Positions 24,571 through 64,000 of a stretch of 64,000 nt of DNA are shown here, piece by piece. Each line of letters opens with the position of its first letter. Positions within the stretch are counted from its first letter, which is position 1. Below the pieces are notes generated by a model. The model saw nothing but the letters and a program-made list of their open reading frames with translations. It did not search any database and was not told where the DNA came from. The stretch lies in assembly GCA_030674185.1 (NCBI GenBank), contig CM060307.1:69641905-69705904 (forward strand). Direction: 5' to 3'. The position numbers and the translations under genes were made by a program. The stretch is from Monoplex corrugatus. Its lineage: Eukaryota; Mollusca; Gastropoda; Littorinimorpha; Ranellidae.

Positions 24571-26297
24571 TTCATTTTTATGTGTTTGTTTTTGTTTCTT
24601 GAGGGCTTACTTCACAGGACACCATAGATGAAGAGATACATTTCATTATAACATCACCTAAGCTGTTTCACTGACAGACTGACATAAAGATAGACATAGA
24701 AACCATACCCTAAGTAAGAATTAAAGGCCTTGCCAGCACAAAGGGCTTATGGCACAGGATTACTGCTTATGCCATGATCATTTTGGGTCTTACCCTTCAC
24801 ATGGAATCTGTGGCGTCAGTACAAGGAATTTACTCCAAGGGCAATAGACTAACTGAAACTGAAACAGTTTACACTTTTGTATGCTTGCTTTCCCTTGACC
24901 GCGTATTCCTTTCACTTGCCATAAGCACTTGAAATGGATCTTTTGACACTCAAGGTATGCTGTTCCCATTAAAATAAATACTCTTGTAACTCCACAAAGA
25001 CTGGACATACGACCCAAAGTCGGTAAGATCCATTCAGGAACACTCAGTCAATCCTTAAACTAGACATACACTTACAGTTAATACACACCAAAAAAGTTAA
25101 ACCACAGTCTCACTTCAATTCATCAGTAAGATTCTCCTATTCCATTTTCAAGTCAACTCTGGTGTCTTTCTGGAGACGAAATGTGCTAATAAGGATAGTT
25201 TTCATGAATGGAACTTTTTTAAACCTGAGCCATACGTCAAACCCAACAGGAAGCTGCAACTGCCTTACTTTTTAATGAGGAAGTCCCATTATATAGGTCA
25301 CAACAATCATCAAAGTGGAATCATCTGCACATAGTAAAGATATCTGGGTTGTTTGCAGATTGATATTTATCACACATGAGTTTGACCCACACAGGGTTAC
25401 AAGTCTGGTGGTAATGTTTTAAGATCATAACACGACACAAAAAATGATTTTAAAATAGGCCTACTACTAATTCTCTTTTTACAAGTTTTGGGTAACAATG
25501 CTGTAACAAAACACTTTAAAAAGGCCTGGAAAAGAAACATTATTTGCACAGCTTCACTTTTTGTTATTTACAAAAATTCTGCCATCAAAAGCCCATAACT
25601 GTGACCAAACAGACATTTCATTAGCAACACATGTGCAAAAGCTCTGAATTTACTGCGTACAACAAATCTCAAAATAAACAAATAAGAACAACAAATATCT
25701 GCATGTTATTATTAGTCCCCAGAAAATATCAGACTTCACAATTTAAAGTATGTTCAAAAAGGTAGGCCTACTTGCAGTGTAATAGTTATTCACTTTCCCA
25801 GAAGCATGAAAAATGGAGTCATCACATATTTTCTATTAATGTTCGTTTTCCAGCCTGCTAACATCAGGAAGAAAATTTGGACATATTATGCATGTTGGTA
25901 TTATGATATTATAGGCCTACAAAGTTAAAGAGAAATACCAAAAACATAAAATAAAAAGATCAGACAAATCATGTGAAGTAGATAAATTTAGATAACCTTA
26001 ATATTCTCAAAAGAATGCTCGGAATGAATATATTTAATAATTATTACTGTATCAATCACATCTGAACTTGAGCAAAGCCATAAAAGAATTTGATTCAAAT
26101 AACTGCCATAGTTAAAAAAGTCAAAAATCAGAACACAATACATGGTTAGGCTATTTCATTTGGTGCCTTTTGAAAAAGACATTCTTTTTAACCCCCACAA
26201 TTTTTTGTGTTTGTGTTCTGACTTCAACGATGGAATGATACAAGTTTTAAAATGTAAGTAAAGTGTGTGTAAGTGGCTTGTTGGAATCATTAGGGAT

Positions 26298-63625
<37,328 letters not shown>

Positions 63626-64000
63626 CTGCACACATTCACAGTTGTTATTAACAGTCTAATTTCAATGATTCCTTCAAACAAACAAAATAAAATCCCAATT
63701 CAAACACAAAAATCACTTTACAAGTCATCCAAAATTTGATTGACATACCCCACTGATAATTTTTACAACTGACAGTTTGAATTCACCAATTCTTGTGATG
63801 ATCAATTCTAGAATAAAACAAAGAAAGTTCATATTGCTTATAGCCCAACCGACTAATAGAACCATATCAGGGCTAACAAATAAACAAATCATATATGAAA
63901 TTAACATGTTCAACCAAATTCATATTTGGTGTTTTATCAGGAATCCATGATTAGTAACAGTTACTCATTAGATTGCAATCCTATGATAGTCTGCTTGCAT
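63626..64000. other. Intron upstream of e1, to the window edge
   Basis: AT-rich. It contains the start of what may be a third copy of the ~530-bp interspersed repeat (about 63841-63900). No further receptor exon is visible before the window ends. Confidence 0.45.

Overview
The window is eukaryotic nuclear DNA, most likely from a mollusc and probably a marine gastropod. It has GT-AG introns of up to 10 kb, a metazoan ribosomal protein gene, a metazoan-specific sorting receptor gene, many (CA/GT)n arrays, and SINE, LINE and piggyBac-type repeats. One SINE, at 34.1 kb, resembles a repeat I associate with molluscan genomes. The species cannot be fixed from the sequence alone.

Two protein-coding genes are supported, and they converge tail to tail. 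(1) RPL26 (ribosomal protein eL26) lies on the + strand between about 2.93 and 17.37 kb. It has a tiny non-coding first exon with a 5'TOP-like start and three coding exons (3901-4068, 7028-7168, 17223-17348) that join in phase 0 to give 144 residues. (2) A SorCS-type VPS10-domain sorting receptor lies on the - strand. Twenty-one coding exons between 63625 and 26298 join with consistent phases into about 901 residues. They cover the C-terminal part of the VPS10 propeller, the cysteine-rich VPS10-C module, two PKD-like domains, a membrane-proximal region, one transmembrane helix and an acidic cytoplasmic tail. The N-terminal exons lie beyond 64000.

Layout: 1-2.9 kb is a 21-bp satellite and a long GT array upstream of RPL26. 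RPL26 intron 2 carries a decayed CR1/L2-like LINE. RPL26 intron 3 (10 kb) carries a 646-bp inverted-repeat transposon, piggyBac-related debris, a 47-bp minisatellite and CA/CT arrays. From 17.4 to about 24.6 kb is intergenic sequence (or long 3' UTR) with a TTAA-flanked MITE and an excess of the palindrome TAGGCCTA. From 26.3 to 64 kb are the receptor exons, separated by introns with nested transposons, SINEs, RTE-like LINE ends and tandem repeats.

The two genes share no evident pathway: one is a core translation component and the other is a neuronal or endosomal trafficking receptor family. I found no operon-like or defence-like system. The most interesting signals are decayed duplicate PKD half-exons in one receptor intron, an apparent empty-site and filled-site pair of a piggyBac insertion in tandem (possibly two haplotypes assembled in series), composite TTAA MITEs, and GU-rich microsatellites abutting several splice sites. 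All calls are from reading the sequence; no searches were run.
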